NCBI RefSeq assembly: GCF_036370855.1
Contig: NC_088113.1
Span: 16,140,501 to 16,204,500, forward strand
Source of the DNA: Dromaius novaehollandiae
Lineage: Eukaryota; Chordata; Aves; Casuariiformes; Dromaiidae
Reading direction: 5' to 3'
DNA: 64,000 nucleotides
A model generated the notes under the pieces. The model worked only from the letters and a program-made list of their open reading frames with translations. It did not search any database and had not been told where the DNA came from. Numbering within the stretch: position 1 is the stretch's first letter; every line of letters begins with the position of its first letter. A program made the position numbers and the translations under genes. Shown here one piece after another: positions 38,701-64,000 of the stretch.

Positions 38701-40059
38701 AGATGTTTGCAGTACAGCATAGAAATTTTCTCGCCTATCATGTAAGATGTACACACACATCTGAATGGTAATACAAAAAACAGATACTGTACTGTTTTTA
38801 AAAGTGCTGGTAACTTTATTCTAATTTAAAGTGTGTAATGTCAATTTCTTTTCTGTTTGAATTGGCATAATTATCACAAACTACCTAGAAGGCACTTTCA
38901 CAGAAATTGTGTTCATTCACTCCAGAAATCTTGTGATACGAATTACTAGTTACCAAGTCATCCTTCACATAAAAATTGGAATCAAAGTTACTGCTTTGTG
39001 GTACTTTAAGCCTGATTAACTAAATAGTCACAGTGGTTGCACATGAGATAGTTGCAGATCAAAACTCCTCTTTAGTAGATCTGATAACAAATAATTATTT
39101 TCCAGGGACTGTAAAGGAGCAGAATTAATTTCTTTTTCCCTTTAAATTTTCAAGGTTTATTAATTTAAAACGAATTAAATGCAAGTTTTGTTTTGTTTAG
39201 CTTCTATTAGCAGACTTTCATTTGGCTTTTGGAGAGTTTTCTCCACGTTGCCTCCTTTTAATTCCCCTGGGAAAAAGAGGAAAGGGATGAGAAAATGTGG
39301 TTAGAAGAAAGAAGGAATGAAGCAGGAAACTGAGAACCAAATCAAAATGAAAACTTTCAGTTCTAATTGAATTTAAATGAAAATGCACAGCTGAATCAGG
39401 TACAACAAAAATGCCTATTAAAACAATGAAGTTTTGTTATGAATTTTAATGTCCTTTGAATATAATACAGGAATCTTACACCGGCAAAATGAGTTAAAGC
39501 ATTTTATCAGATCTTACTGTTCAGACTTTGACATACCCAGTTGCCTGATTTTTGTTTCTACCGTCTCCATAGCTAAGTGTTCTTACAAATGAAGTATCAC
39601 TTCTGTATAACTAATATTATGTGCAGTATCTTATGGGGGCACAGGGCCTTCTCAAGGACTGCTGAAAGGAAGTCACAGTAAGGTTGCTTAAAAAACATGA
39701 AGTGCATTCTTCTCTGAAGAGCCTCTCCTATTTAATGTGGATAAATGTGACTTCAGTGTACATTTATCTTCACTGAAGTCGGTAGTGAGACTGGAGTTAT
39801 TTTGTGGGAGTTGCTTGCAATATACATTGTATGAAATGTCAAGTTGCTATAGAAAAATACTAAAATACATGTACTTGATTGTACTAAGCAAGAGTCCATA
39901 CTTCAGAGTTTTGCAGAAATCTAAATATTAATTGTCTCTTTTCTGTTTCTATAGGCAGAGCAATATCAAAAGAAGAATCGGAAGATGCTTGTTATTTTAA
40001 TTTTGTTTGTCATAGTAATTGTCCTTATTGTTGTTCTCATTGGTGTAAAGTCACACTAG
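26366..40059 (+). CDS. STX16: Syntaxin 16, trans-Golgi/endosomal Qa-SNARE (10 coding exons)
   Basis: STX16 is a tail-anchored SNARE that drives fusion of endosome-derived carriers with the trans-Golgi network, partnered in mammals by VTI1A, syntaxin 6 and VAMP4 and bound by VPS45. Coding exons are 26366-26500, 29111-29122, 32516-32623, 33619-33759, 34317-34479, 35527-35618, 36879-37022, 37566-37646 and 39955-40059, nine segments if the microexon is counted once; all junctions are GT-AG and stay in frame. They join to 326 residues (human 325). The N-terminus starts [16 protein letters not shown], matching the VPS45-binding N-peptide of the Tlg2/STX16 family. The helical N-terminal (Habc) region lies at about 80-190, the SNARE motif at about 230-293 with the zero-layer glutamine at Q265, and the C-terminal membrane anchor at 303-323 followed by KSH. 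The start has G at -3 and G at +4. Confidence is high by residue-level agreement with the remembered human protein. Confidence 0.97.
26907..26921. repeat. Poly-C run (C15) in STX16 intron 1
   Basis: Fifteen consecutive C bases just downstream of the STX16 CpG island. Confidence 0.9.
29111..29122 (+). CDS. STX16: STX16 12-nt microexon
   Basis: A 12-nt phase-0 exon, GAGCTGGATGAG (Glu-Leu-Asp-Glu), sits between TTCAG and GTATTG. The residues match the ELDE found at this position in the human long isoform. A pyrimidine-rich tract precedes it at about 29040-29075. Skipping it keeps the frame. Confidence 0.88.
29922..30150 (-). mobile_element. CR1 LINE 3' end, in a STX16 intron
   Basis: Reads from the left as AGAATCATAG, then GGTTGGAAGGGACCTCTGGA, then a 'CAACCTCCTGCTC' / 'CAGGGCTGTCCCCAG' stretch, then 'CCAAGTTCTGAAAAATGTCC' and 'TCTCTGGACAACTTGG'. 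This is the reverse complement of the conserved CR1 3' region, including the terminal ATTCT-type repeat. It is 5'-truncated, as nearly all avian CR1 copies are. The right boundary is approximate. Confidence 0.9.
32017..32034. repeat. AT dinucleotide microsatellite
   Basis: An uninterrupted alternating AT run inside a STX16 intron. Confidence 0.9.
32516..32623 (+). CDS. STX16: STX16 exon encoding residues 50-85
   Basis: Phase 0 at both ends, acceptor TCTGCAG and donor GTAAGT. It begins [11 protein letters not shown] and ends PKWVDGADE, matching the conserved linker after the N-peptide region. Confidence 0.96.
33619..33759 (+). CDS. STX16: STX16 exon encoding residues 86-132
   Basis: Phase 0 at both ends, acceptor TTTTAG and a weaker donor GTGCAG. 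It encodes the first helix of the N-terminal domain ([18 protein letters not shown]) and an acidic SSEEEH loop. Confidence 0.96.
33880..34000 (+). mobile_element. MIR-like CORE-SINE fragment in a STX16 intron
   Basis: 'CTCCTGGGTTCTGTGCT' followed by 'AACAAGTCACTTAACTTCCC' and 'TGTTCCTTTATTTACC' follows MIR order. Diverged, approximate limits. Confidence 0.5.
34317..34479 (+). CDS. STX16: STX16 exon encoding residues 133-187
   Basis: Acceptor TCTCAG, donor GTAAGC, ending in phase 1 inside the codon for R187. It encodes the middle of the Habc bundle ([10 protein letters not shown] to HAQSDYLK). Confidence 0.96.
34555..34670 (-). mobile_element. MIR CORE-SINE fragment, reverse orientation, in a STX16 intron
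   Basis: In reverse MIR order: 'GAGAAAACTGAAGCACAGA', 'TTTAAGTGATACTCATAAGA', 'GATTAGAATTTGGGAGTTTC', 'CACAGCCCATGCTCAGCC'. One of the clearer copies. Confidence 0.7.
35527..35618 (+). CDS. STX16: STX16 exon encoding residues 187-217
   Basis: Starts by completing R187 and ends in phase 0 at GTAAGT. It encodes [18 protein letters not shown] and an acidic DDGEDN linker leading to the SNARE motif. Confidence 0.96.
36879..37022 (+). CDS. STX16: STX16 exon encoding residues 218-265 (first half of the SNARE motif)
   Basis: Phase 0 at both ends, acceptor TTCAACAG and donor GTATGT. It contains [19 protein letters not shown] and ends exactly at Q265, the zero-layer glutamine of a Qa-SNARE. Confidence 0.97.
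37566..37646 (+). CDS. STX16: STX16 exon encoding residues 266-292 (second half of the SNARE motif)
   Basis: Phase 0 at both ends, acceptor GTTTAG and donor [21 protein letters not shown] is the conserved syntaxin segment after the zero layer. Confidence 0.97.
39955..40059 (+). CDS. STX16: STX16 last coding exon, membrane anchor
   Basis: Acceptor TTTCTATAG. It encodes a basic [10 protein letters not shown] stretch, a hydrophobic anchor of about 21 residues rich in I, L and V, and the tail KSH, ending at TAG (40057-40059). Confidence 0.97.
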   Translation, partial: AEQYQKKNRKMLVILILFVIVIVLIVVLIGVKSH

Positions 40060-40330
40060 GTTTCACTTAATTTTCTTATTTTTTGGAGTTTGTGAACTTT
40101 TTTCCCCAATGTGAATGGATGGACCTGCACTCCAGAAAGCTGCCTTTGAATGTATAAGCCCTTGTGGTGCAAAGTCTGTGCAATGTTTCAGAAGAACTCT
40201 TTGAAGTACAAGTTTGGTCATCTGTGAGGTGTTTCTAAAGATTATATGGAAAATGTCAGGAAATCTTATGATGCTCCGAAACAAATTATCTGGCTCTTTA
40301 TCCAGAGGTATTTGGAAACACAGTACATTA

Positions 40331-40376
40331 AAAAAAAAAAAAAGAAAAAGAAAAAGAAAAAAAGGGAAAAAAAAGT
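40331..40376. repeat. A-rich simple tract
   Basis: Nearly pure A interrupted by single G residues in roughly five-base steps, in the STX16 3'UTR. Confidence 0.9.
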
Positions 40377-41122
40377 ACAGTAAGTAGTGTGTTATTGTGA
40401 ACAAAAATGTTTTCCGTCTTATGTCACAGTTATCATGGGCTTCAAATCTAAACCATGTTATTGAGTCATGGGGCTCAATAACAAAACCAGATCTAGATGT
40501 AAGATGCGTTAAAAGAAGCACAAAAATGTTTGACTTCATCTCCTTTCCTCCAGATTCAACCCCCCCACAAAGAACTGGATAGACTGCTAAAAAGGAAAGC
40601 TTTTAACAACCAGAACCTAATCCAGCCCTGTGATCTTAATTTAGATATTGCACCATTACTAAGAATTGAGAGTAGTACTTAATCTTGTAAATAACAGGAT
40701 TTAATCACTGACATAATTTAACACATTTAGTTAATTAAAAAATTTTCTAAGCTTGAGTAATCATGGGAATGTTTTTCCTCTTTGGAAAGATTGCATATAG
40801 GTTTTCATGTACAGGTTTTTTTTATATAGTTTACAGTACAACCATTACATTGAAACAGTGATAAAGTTAAAGCCAAAAAATACAAAGATTATCCTTTTGG
40901 CCTTCTATATCATCTGGCCTGCTGTAGCGGATCTGGGATATTTCATTCTACTGTTGTTGCATAAGCTGTTTATTTTACAGTACATCTGTTCATACAAGTT
41001 GGTAAACTTTTATATAAAATTGTGACTTCACTACAGTATATATTGCATGCATTCTCCCTGATAGAAGATTATTTTTTCAAACACCTACCTGGAAGAGGAC
41101 ATGTTAATGGTCTTCTACTGAC

Positions 41123-41183
41123 CATTTGTCAGTACATGACAAATGTCATGGACAATGTCAATGTCATGGCAAATGTCATGGAA
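41123..41183. repeat. STX16: Hairpin plus AATGTCATGG-type short repeats in the STX16 3'UTR
   Basis: CATTTGTCA (41123-41131) and TGACAAATG (41137-41145) form a perfect 9-bp stem with a 5-nt loop. The right arm runs into repeated AATGTCATGG units, themselves partly palindromic (ATGACAAATGTCAT). The transcript could fold here; no function is known. Confidence 0.7.
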
Positions 41184-42024
41184 CTAACAGGTATTAGGCC
41201 TTCAGTATAGAATTTTTGTTTTTTCTACTATTTTTTGCAGCTGAAAACTTTGCTGTGGGCTGTGAAAGAAAACAGGGAAACATTTTAGCAATAGATTATT
41301 CATGATTTAATTCAGGCCTGAAGTGATGTGCAATTTTAGAGGCCTTGCCTTAATATTTTTAATATGGCTTTTTCTTTGTGGATTGTTTTTGCTTAAGGGA
41401 CTGTAACTTTTATCTCCTTTTCCAACTGATACAGTGATCCCCATAAACTTGCAGAGATGATCTGCTCAAGGCCCCTGAAGTATGGTTTCATAATATTAAT
41501 GATTCTAATGTTGCATATAGGAAACAGGAGTCCTCTACCTGCCCTGAGCTCTTGTCTTTACTGTGTAAGTACTAAGGAGGGCCTAAGGTGTGGTGGTCCT
41601 AAGCTTAGTGCAGGAACAGACCTGATAAAGACGACTGCAGAGACATGAAAGCCTTGGCTTTTTGTCTGACTTATTGCAAAAAGCTTCGTACCACTCTTGT
41701 TACCTCTGGACAAAGTGGACTTTGAACTTCCAAAACTGCCAGTTCAAACCCTTGATGGAATTTGCAGAGTAAATTGGTAAAAGAAAGAATGACACTTTTA
41801 GTGGGTGTGCAGCTCCCCCGTTTTGGTATAAATCTCTTCAATGATCGTGAGTAAAACTACTGTCTCCCTAGTGTGCTGTCTACATCATTTGGTGTGAAGC
41901 AGCATATTGCTATAATTTAATATAATGTATTTGCAACTTTCTCTCTAACATGAGATCGTGTTATTTATTTCTGTCTTGACTGGTGCTTTTGACATTTTAT
42001 CATGGCTAATGAATTCAAAGAAGT

Positions 42025-42030
42025 AATAAA
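42025..42030 (+). terminator. STX16: Candidate STX16 polyadenylation signal
   Basis: First AATAAA after the STX16 stop, followed by a T-rich patch (GCTCATTTTT) about 25-35 nt downstream. A second AATAAA lies at 42861-42866 with TTTTGTG downstream, so a longer form is possible. Confidence 0.55.
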
Positions 42031-42899
42031 ACATTTCCAACCTAATTGGTCAATTGCTCATTTTTAAAAATAATATAAACTGGCACAAATATTTGTGTAG
42101 GTGTTAATGTCTACATATGTATATTATTCTCTAAAATTAAATGAAAGCAGCAGTGACATGTATCTTTAAAAAGGTTTTTTGTATGTTCTGTAGCATGATG
42201 TAATTTTGCATTGTCAAAAGTGGGACAGAGATGGACTTTTGTTTTCTGTGTAGATGGCATGGAATGACAATGGGATCTTAACTGCAATAAGGTAACTGGC
42301 TATGTATTTTCTATCCAAATACTGTAAAGGGAAGTGCACTTTCTATTATACACTGCACAAGAGATTAAACTCAGATGGGAACTGTTCTGTGTAACTTGAG
42401 CTGGAAGTGATTGAAGCTGACTGTATCTGGAAAAGACAGAACTCCTAGGTTTTCTAAATAATTTCAGATGTCCAGAACTTGTTACAATTCAGTATAAATA
42501 ATTCTTGGCAGCTAAATCATAAACCCTCATGCAGTGCTTTGTAAAAGGATCTCCACATGGCGTGTTACAAAGAGAGGGATACCGTCAGTGCCATTAGGCT
42601 GTGAAAGCCCCAAAAAGCCACTGCAAGCAAGGAGTTTTAGCAGTAGCTGGTGCCTGCTCTGGTGTTGCAGCAGCACAGCCGCCTGAACCTACCCACGGCG
42701 TTTTCGCCCAGCCGCATAATCACGCCTGCGGGCGCTGGGGAGGAAGCTGGTACCCTGCGCTCTGGGGCCTGCAGCCTCTCTGAGGTTGCTGGATTCTTCT
42801 CAGCCTGTCGTGAGACCGACCGCTTACAGAGTGCAGCGGGGACCTGCAGGGGTCCAACAGAATAAAACCGCTAGACTGTCTCCCAAGCATCCAGTGCTT

Positions 42900-43780
42900 T
42901 CTCCACCTTTTGTGAATTGCTGGATCTATTGGATTGTATAAAATGTTTCCACTAAAATGCACGTAAGCATACAAAAATAAGCTGCTACTCCTTGTTGATA
43001 TGATTTTTTTTGACATACTTTCTAGTGATCCTTGAAAGTGACAGTATTATAAACACTGTTGTGGTGAATTCATTCCAACTTTAGAAACTCTGAGAAGTAA
43101 AATGGAAGATTTTTTTTTTCCTGTAAATTTCAGATTGTGCTAAAGACGTGAATGAATGTAAATGATACAATGTCCACTGAGGCTTCCTAGATCGCATTAA
43201 TTTAGGGTATGCTTTTATGAAACACTAATCATCTTTGCTTAAATCCTTAGAAACCTTGCTTTTGGTACAGCCTTGTAAAGTTTTTGCATGCGTGATAGAC
43301 TTGTGCAACTGATTTCGATGAAGAAAACATTTACTATCTCAAAAAAAGTTCACAGATTTAATTAGTTAAAGCTCATTAAAAACAGGGAATCCATTATGCT
43401 TCTCAAATATTAATTGTACTGGATTATGTGTTTTTGGGGGGGGAGGTACAGCATTTACAGCAGACATGAGGCGGACGCCACCGTTATACAGTTTAATGGT
43501 TTCCAATTAACGAGGGGGATCCAAATATGAAGAAGCTGCAAAATGTGACTGAGTGCTATCAGTTGCTAACGCAGCACCGTGCCGTAAGCCCTGTTTCCTT
43601 CAGGTTTTCTCCTGCCTGCGTTTAGATAGCCCATCCCTGCAAAGCCTCTGCCACTTGCGTTATTCTGTAGTCTGAAGTTTTCCCTCTGAAATGTTTTATC
43701 CTTAGTATAATTTATGTGATATGTAGCCTCTGTTTTTGTATCTATTTTTATATAGTCCTGTCCCCTAACTCAAGAGGATC
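42900..43780. other. Short intergenic interval between STX16 and NPEPL1
   Basis: AT-rich sequence with T runs near 43005 and 43110 and a G run near 43435. No coding exon recognised. Its small size is why read-through between the two genes is plausible. Confidence 0.6.
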
Positions 43781-43952
43781 AGACTATCTCTATTCTTCCT
43801 GTGGGACACGGCAAATGGCCGCCCCAAATGGCACCTCTTGCCGCGGCCGGCCTGTCCTGTCCTTCATCCCCGTCGCGGTGCCCGGGACCCTCGGACGGAG
43901 GCGGGTGCAGGGCCCCAGGGCATCGGCGCGGGGTCTTCCTCACGCACCATAA

Positions 43953-43980
43953 TCCTCCTCCTCCTCCTCCTCCTCCTCCC
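43953..43980. repeat. CTC trinucleotide repeat
   Basis: About nine uninterrupted TCC/CTC units at the upstream edge of the NPEPL1 CpG island. Confidence 0.92.
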
Positions 43981-44245
43981 CGCGGCAGGGACAGGCCGAG
44001 GCCCGCGTCCCTCGGGGCGCCCAGGGGGGACACACGCCGGCCTAAGCGGCAGGGCCGAAGAGCTCCCCTCACCGCCGGGCAGCCGGGCCGCGGCGGGGCA
44101 GCGCCGCCGCCACGTGAGAGCGGCGCGGGGCGAGGCCGCCGCCCGCCATGTCACATCCGGGCGCCGCCGCCTGCCGTGCCCGGCGCGGCCGCCGGAGGCC
44201 GCCCGCCCCGCCGCGCTGCCCGCCCCGCCGAGCCGGCGAGGGGCG

Positions 44246-44286
44246 GAGCCGGGCCGGGCCGGGCCGAGCCGAGCGGAGCCGGGCCG
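44246..44286. repeat. Degenerate 5-bp GGGCC/GAGCC repeat in the NPEPL1 5'UTR
   Basis: Runs of GAGCC, GGGCC and GGGCC followed by GAGCC, GAGCG and GAGCC lie just before the start codon. The G-rich strand could form stable secondary structure in the leader RNA; that is inference. Confidence 0.8.
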
Positions 44287-44291
44287 CGAAG

Positions 44292-59824
<15,533 letters not shown>

Positions 59825-60545
59825 TGCACCCCCATCCCAAAGTGACGGGGTGCATGTGTTACCTCACTTTGCACTGATTCAGTCTCAAGCAATGAAAAAG
59901 TCACACATCAGAAATTGCCATTTTTTTACTATCATGATAAGATTTATTACTTGTTTCTGATAAAACAGCCTGATTTCTTGTTTTTTTAAATTATTGGTGC
60001 ACACAGTGGCTGAACAATACCAATGGTGCAGACTCCAAGCTCTACTAACTGTATCAGGAGGATGGCAGGTCCTCCTTGGAGCACCTCACAAAACTTAACT
60101 AAGTGCATTTAATGCATGAGAAGCTCTCTCTAGTCTGAAGAAGCAACTGCAGCTCTCGCTTACACAGCCTTCTGAATTACTTATTTTACGTGAGGTTTTA
60201 TCAGACGTTTCTGCAGGCCCCACTACATCTCGGAACACAGGATGAGGAAAAAACCACTGTAGGTTTGGCTTATTCAGTGACAATTTAGCTTAGCGGCAAA
60301 GAGATGTAATGAGAAACGCATTTAGTTTTAATAAGGTGCTGTTTCTGCATGTTTAATGTTTTGCTGACCAGTAAAATCAACAAGAGAGTGGGCCAGAACA
60401 TATCTCTATGTAAATCTTTCACATGCAAATTACAGAATAATTCATGCTAAATGAGGAAAAAAATAGGGGGACTGTGATTGAGTAAAATCGGTTTACAAAG
60501 CAGAGTGGCTTCTTGCCACTTAATAAATTTATTATTATTAAAGCA
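59825..60545 (+). other. NPEPL1: NPEPL1 3'UTR
   Basis: Non-coding sequence from the stop to the first good polyadenylation signals. An octamer-like ATGCAAAT near 60423 and T-rich stretches were seen; nothing else assignable. Confidence 0.65.
60522..60542 (+). terminator. NPEPL1: NPEPL1 polyadenylation signals
   Basis: AATAAA at 60522-60527 and ATTAAA at 60537-60542 are the first such hexamers after the stop. A GT-rich stretch (TATGTGTCCCATGTGATG) follows within 30 nt, as expected for cleavage and polyadenylation. Confidence 0.7.
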
Positions 60546-60559
60546 GCTTATGTGTCCCA

Positions 60560-63240
60560 TGTGATGTCTCATAGTGTTATTTACATTTCTGAGTACACTG
60601 AGTGCTCCAAAAGTTCATGTGTGACTTCATTACTTTGTTCATATTCGTCTTCCCAGCACTCATACATCTGAAAACAGACCTAACAGAGTAATAGCTTATA
60701 CCGAATGGTTTGATGCAGTGCTGAAGAACTTACGCTGATTCACTCCATTTGATTGATTCAACAGGAATCAGGGAGGGGATGCATCATATTATTTTCTATA
60801 TAAGCGAGTCACAAGGCGCTTACAAGTAATAGCTTGGCTTGGACACCCACGGGAAATGACCTGCCCCAGTTTATGTAATGTCAGCAGCAGAGCTGGGAAC
60901 GGAGTGACCAAGTTTTAATCAGTGCTGGTCCCTGCCCCACAGATTCAAGCATCAGCCTTTGGAAACATTTCTTGGCTCAACCAGAGTGTTGACGCTGAAA
61001 AATCCCACCCAGCACACACTTTTGGCTGCTTTGCAGATAAAGTCAAACTGAATTGTAATAAATTATACTTTTCCTTGTGTGCAAGGTGATCTCTGGAGAG
61101 CATTGGTGCTAGGTTTTAGCTGAAGTTCCAACAGTGAGGTACGCATCTGGTTTAGACATCAGTCTTTTTGATTAAAGACCTTGTGGAAAGCTTAACACAG
61201 AAGGGAGGAGAAAAAACACTTTTCATTTTGGTTTTGTGCCTGTATTTGATTCTTAGAATGTAACCTTTTATTTTTTTAACAGAATTTCACTATTTCCTAT
61301 ATTTGCTCCTCTATTGTGGTTTTAATTCCCTGTTTCACTTGACTGTAGTTTCTGGAGATCTATATAAAAGATGAGTTTAGAAAAGCGTTGTTCCTCCAGC
61401 TCCCCAGTCTCATCACCAAGAAGATACCTGTGCGGAGTTTCAGGATGTGATCCACATTGGGAAGCTCTTGAAATGTTATGGAGCAGGAAATACCATTGAA
61501 AAACTCTCAAATAAACTTACCGATGGCAAAGACAACAGACATATAGAGTCCAGCAATGCTGACGAAAGGAAGAAAACAAAGACAGTATTTGACTCCCTCC
61601 CCCCCCCCCCCCCCCCCCCGCTCTTTTTCTCCAAAAGAATCATTCAGCTCTGTGAAACTGATAAATCCGGTCTCCCTATCACTCTGGGCACTCAGTATAA
61701 AGCACAATCTGGTACCAAAACCTGTTGTGAGGGAAGGCCTGAGTGGTTACTTTCATTACTGATTCAGTCTGACCACTGGAATTAATGGCAAAATGTTCTA
61801 ATTTCATTGCTGTGAAATCAAGTCTTAAATCTCCATCCTGTAGAAACCTCTTAAGATTAATCAATTCTAATTTTGAAATTTACAGTGTTTTGCCAAAATC
61901 AGGCAGATTTCTACATAAAGACTAGCCTGCAATTTTGTGGGCCGGGGCCAAATTCTAATATTCACCACTGAAATGTCACTGAATGCAGCAAGTCCAGGTA
62001 AAACAGAAATGGCTGATGGCCATATTCTTCTATTTTGCTGTTTCTCAAAGCGTGTCATGCTGCTGGAGTTGGAAGGCACTTAAGCCAGCTGACCAGTGTA
62101 GGAAAGAAATCTAATATGAAATGCTTGAAAAGCAATAGAAGGACTAAACAGGATAAATACTAAGGATAACAAAACCTGAACAACTGCTTAAGTTTGCTTA
62201 AGCAAGAAAATAGAGCAAAAGGGTGTGACACTGGTAGTATGTTTTTTGCCTTCTTCCCCATATCCTGCCAAAAATCCCAGGCCAGAAGGACTGACTGTCA
62301 CTGAACGTAATCAGCTCCATGTTGTTGTTGCAGTCCTTGCTAGAGCAGCTAGGACTCTGCTCTTCAACAACCCACCACTCAGTAATTTGGCTTGAGGATA
62401 AGTTGGGGGGGCAGCTGCTGTAGTTTTAGGGTTATCTTTTGAAGAAGGTGGTTTTGTCTAGATCTTGTGCTTTTTGAGAAGGAGCTTTCACAGATAAAAG
62501 CTGAGGCTTTTATAATTCTCTTAATAACATCTCTTACTATGCCCCATCCATGTTATTCTTTCCTCCCTTTTAGATAAGTGATCTACTCTAGCGCAGAATT
62601 TTCTTACCCATCCAAGACAGTGATTCATGAGCTGTATTCACCAAATAAGTGATGCTCTTTCTTTTATATATCACAGAGGTGCTGGGATCACTCCTGTTAA
62701 ACTCACAGTGTTTCTTTACTACCAAATGGTAGAATTTTAGTTCCACCAGGACCCACTTCCACTGCCTCCTTGATGTGCTTACCCACTCTCAGGTGATACA
62801 CCATTTTAGCTGCTGCTGCTCACCCTCAAGTATCTTGGTATGAGGCCTGGAAGCAATCTAGAAAAGGGGAGATGCCAAAACTGCCTTGGAGGTAGCAGGT
62901 ATTCACTGTTAGAAATGGATTTGTGGGACAGTTACCAAACGGAAATAAGCCTTTACTGAGCAGCCCAACTGGACTTTGGTCTCTGCAGTTACCGCCCGTG
63001 CTGCTACGAGCTCTGGGCGGCTTGAGGGGAGCACGTGGCAGAAGCTACCCAAAGTTCTTACTGCCTCATTACCAACCTCACCGAGTGCTTCACAATTAGC
63101 TCACTTAACTTGACAGTCCTCACCATTACATTATTCCAGTTTACCCTATTAAATAATTAAATTATCCTTCCAGCTTAAATTATTACAGCTGTAGAGCTAT
63201 GACAGGCCCAGCACTTTTTAGAAGAAGCTGACAGCAATGA
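60560..63240. other. Intergenic stretch downstream of NPEPL1
   Basis: No coding exon could be supported. It contains a possible reverse MIR-like fragment near 60855-60930 ('GCAGCAGAGCTGGGAACGGA') and a C21 run at 61599-61619. Confidence 0.55.
61599..61619. repeat. Poly-C run (C21)
   Basis: Twenty-one consecutive C bases. The length is prone to sequencing error. Confidence 0.9.
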
Positions 63241-64000
63241 GCACCTGCTGATGTGCCCTGGGCGTGGGAGCCCCGCCTTTCCCACCCTCCTGGTGCTCCT
63301 GTGGTTGAGGATGCTGCCTTCTGCCAGGACTGGCAGCCCTGGGCTGGTGGGAAGCACCCCAGGATACCGGGCAGGACTGGCTGTGACGGAGGGGAGCCCT
63401 GTCTACACGTGGTGAGTGCTGTCGCATCCTGCGTGTGCTGCTGAGTGGTGGGTGCTGCTGCTGGAAGCTTCTGAAGGCTGCCGCCATGCCCGCTGCTGCA
63501 CCCCCCCCCCCCCCCCCCGCTCCAAAGGGCTGGCAGTCACCTGCAGCCAAAACAGGGCTCAGCCGAGCTTTTGAACCCTAGTTTTTCAGCTGCTGTGGGT
63601 ATGGAAAGGGAAATGCTGTGGTGTCCTCCCCTGGGCAGCACTGCTGTTGCCTGAGGGTGGCCCTGCGGAAGGTGACGCGGGCAGCAGCGGAGTCTGCGAG
63701 CCCCTTGAGCCGGGCAGCCTGGCTCGGGGGGGCTGGTGCTCCACAGCAGGCCTGTGCTGCTCTCCCTCTTAGCAACCATGGTGTCCTCCGGGCAGCAGTT
63801 TGCTCTAAACTCATGGCAGACTTGGGGAGCCCAGGGGTGGGATGCAGGGGTAGGAATGGGGGAGGGGGGGGCGAGCCGCAGAGCCGAGCGGTCGGAAAGC
63901 AGAGCCTGGCCTTGCCAAGCCTGTCCAGGAGACAGGCCGCGGGCAGGAGCCCCATGCGATGAAGGAGGTGGTGCTCGCTCAGCGCTGTTTGCGTCATGCG
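63240..64000. other. GC-rich end of the window, no gene recognised
   Basis: GC content rises and overlapping frames stay open on both strands, without recognisable protein. It contains a C18 run at 63501-63518. CpG density is only moderate. In human, GNAS lies further downstream; no GNAS exon is visible here. Confidence 0.45.
63501..63518. repeat. Poly-C run (C18)
   Basis: Eighteen consecutive C bases. Confidence 0.9.

Larger units (their letters stand above)
40060..42030 (+). other. STX16: STX16 3'UTR (minimum likely extent)
   Basis: Non-coding sequence after the stop. It contains an A-rich tract at 40331-40376 and an inverted-repeat and short-repeat cluster at 41123-41183. No AATAAA was found before 42025, so the UTR probably runs at least that far; later signals could extend it to about 42.9 kb. 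Long antisense frames here reflect the A-rich tract. Confidence 0.65.

Noticed and set aside
40063..40539. 158-codon minus-strand frame in the STX16 3'UTR
   Set aside because: A long Phe-rich run comes from the A-rich tract at 40331-40376; no domain or splice context.
60560..64000. GNAS coding exons expected downstream by synteny
   Set aside because: No frame resembling G-protein alpha subunit sequence was found; the gene, if conserved in position, lies beyond the window.

Overview
This is vertebrate nuclear DNA, most likely from a bird. Two intron-containing protein genes can be read exon by exon on the + strand: STX16 (syntaxin 16, coding exons 26366-40059) and NPEPL1 (aminopeptidase-like 1, coding exons 44292-59824). 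Both reassemble in frame across GT-AG introns into full-length proteins of 326 and 523 residues, close to the human lengths of 325 and 523 recalled from memory. The pair sits head to tail with about 4.2 kb between the STX16 stop and the NPEPL1 start, the arrangement of human 20q13.32 (chicken chromosome 20). The avian assignment rests on compact introns, a CR1 LINE 3' end in a STX16 intron, scattered old MIR-like fragments and no mammalian-type young SINEs.

Layout. 1-25.8 kb: no gene could be supported. This stretch is intergenic, with two unassigned GC/CpG-rich patches (about 2.3-3.06 kb and 8.53-9.07 kb), simple repeats, inverted repeats and eroded MIR-like pieces. 25.85-26.7 kb: CpG-island promoter and first exon of STX16. 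26.4-42.9 kb: STX16, including a 12-nt microexon, a pair of in-frame alternative 5' splice sites at exon 1, and a 3'UTR of about 2 kb or more. 43.8-44.8 kb: CpG-island promoter of NPEPL1, with a YY1-type motif overlapping its start codon. 44.3-60.5 kb: NPEPL1, twelve coding exons and a 3'UTR of about 0.7 kb. 60.6-64 kb: intergenic, with poly-C runs and a GC-rich end. In human the next gene downstream is GNAS, but no GNAS coding exon was recognised here.

The two genes are not a functional pathway. STX16 is a trans-Golgi/endosome Qa-SNARE and NPEPL1 is an M17 (leucine aminopeptidase family) metallopeptidase. They are linked only by conserved synteny and, in human, by occasional read-through transcription.

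No mobile defence system, CRISPR array, operon or other new system was seen. The most unusual item is a coding-looking 60-codon open frame behind a splice acceptor in NPEPL1 intron 3 (47365-47547). It would splice in phase to exon 3 and give a truncated alternative C-terminus; I could not assign it to a known family.
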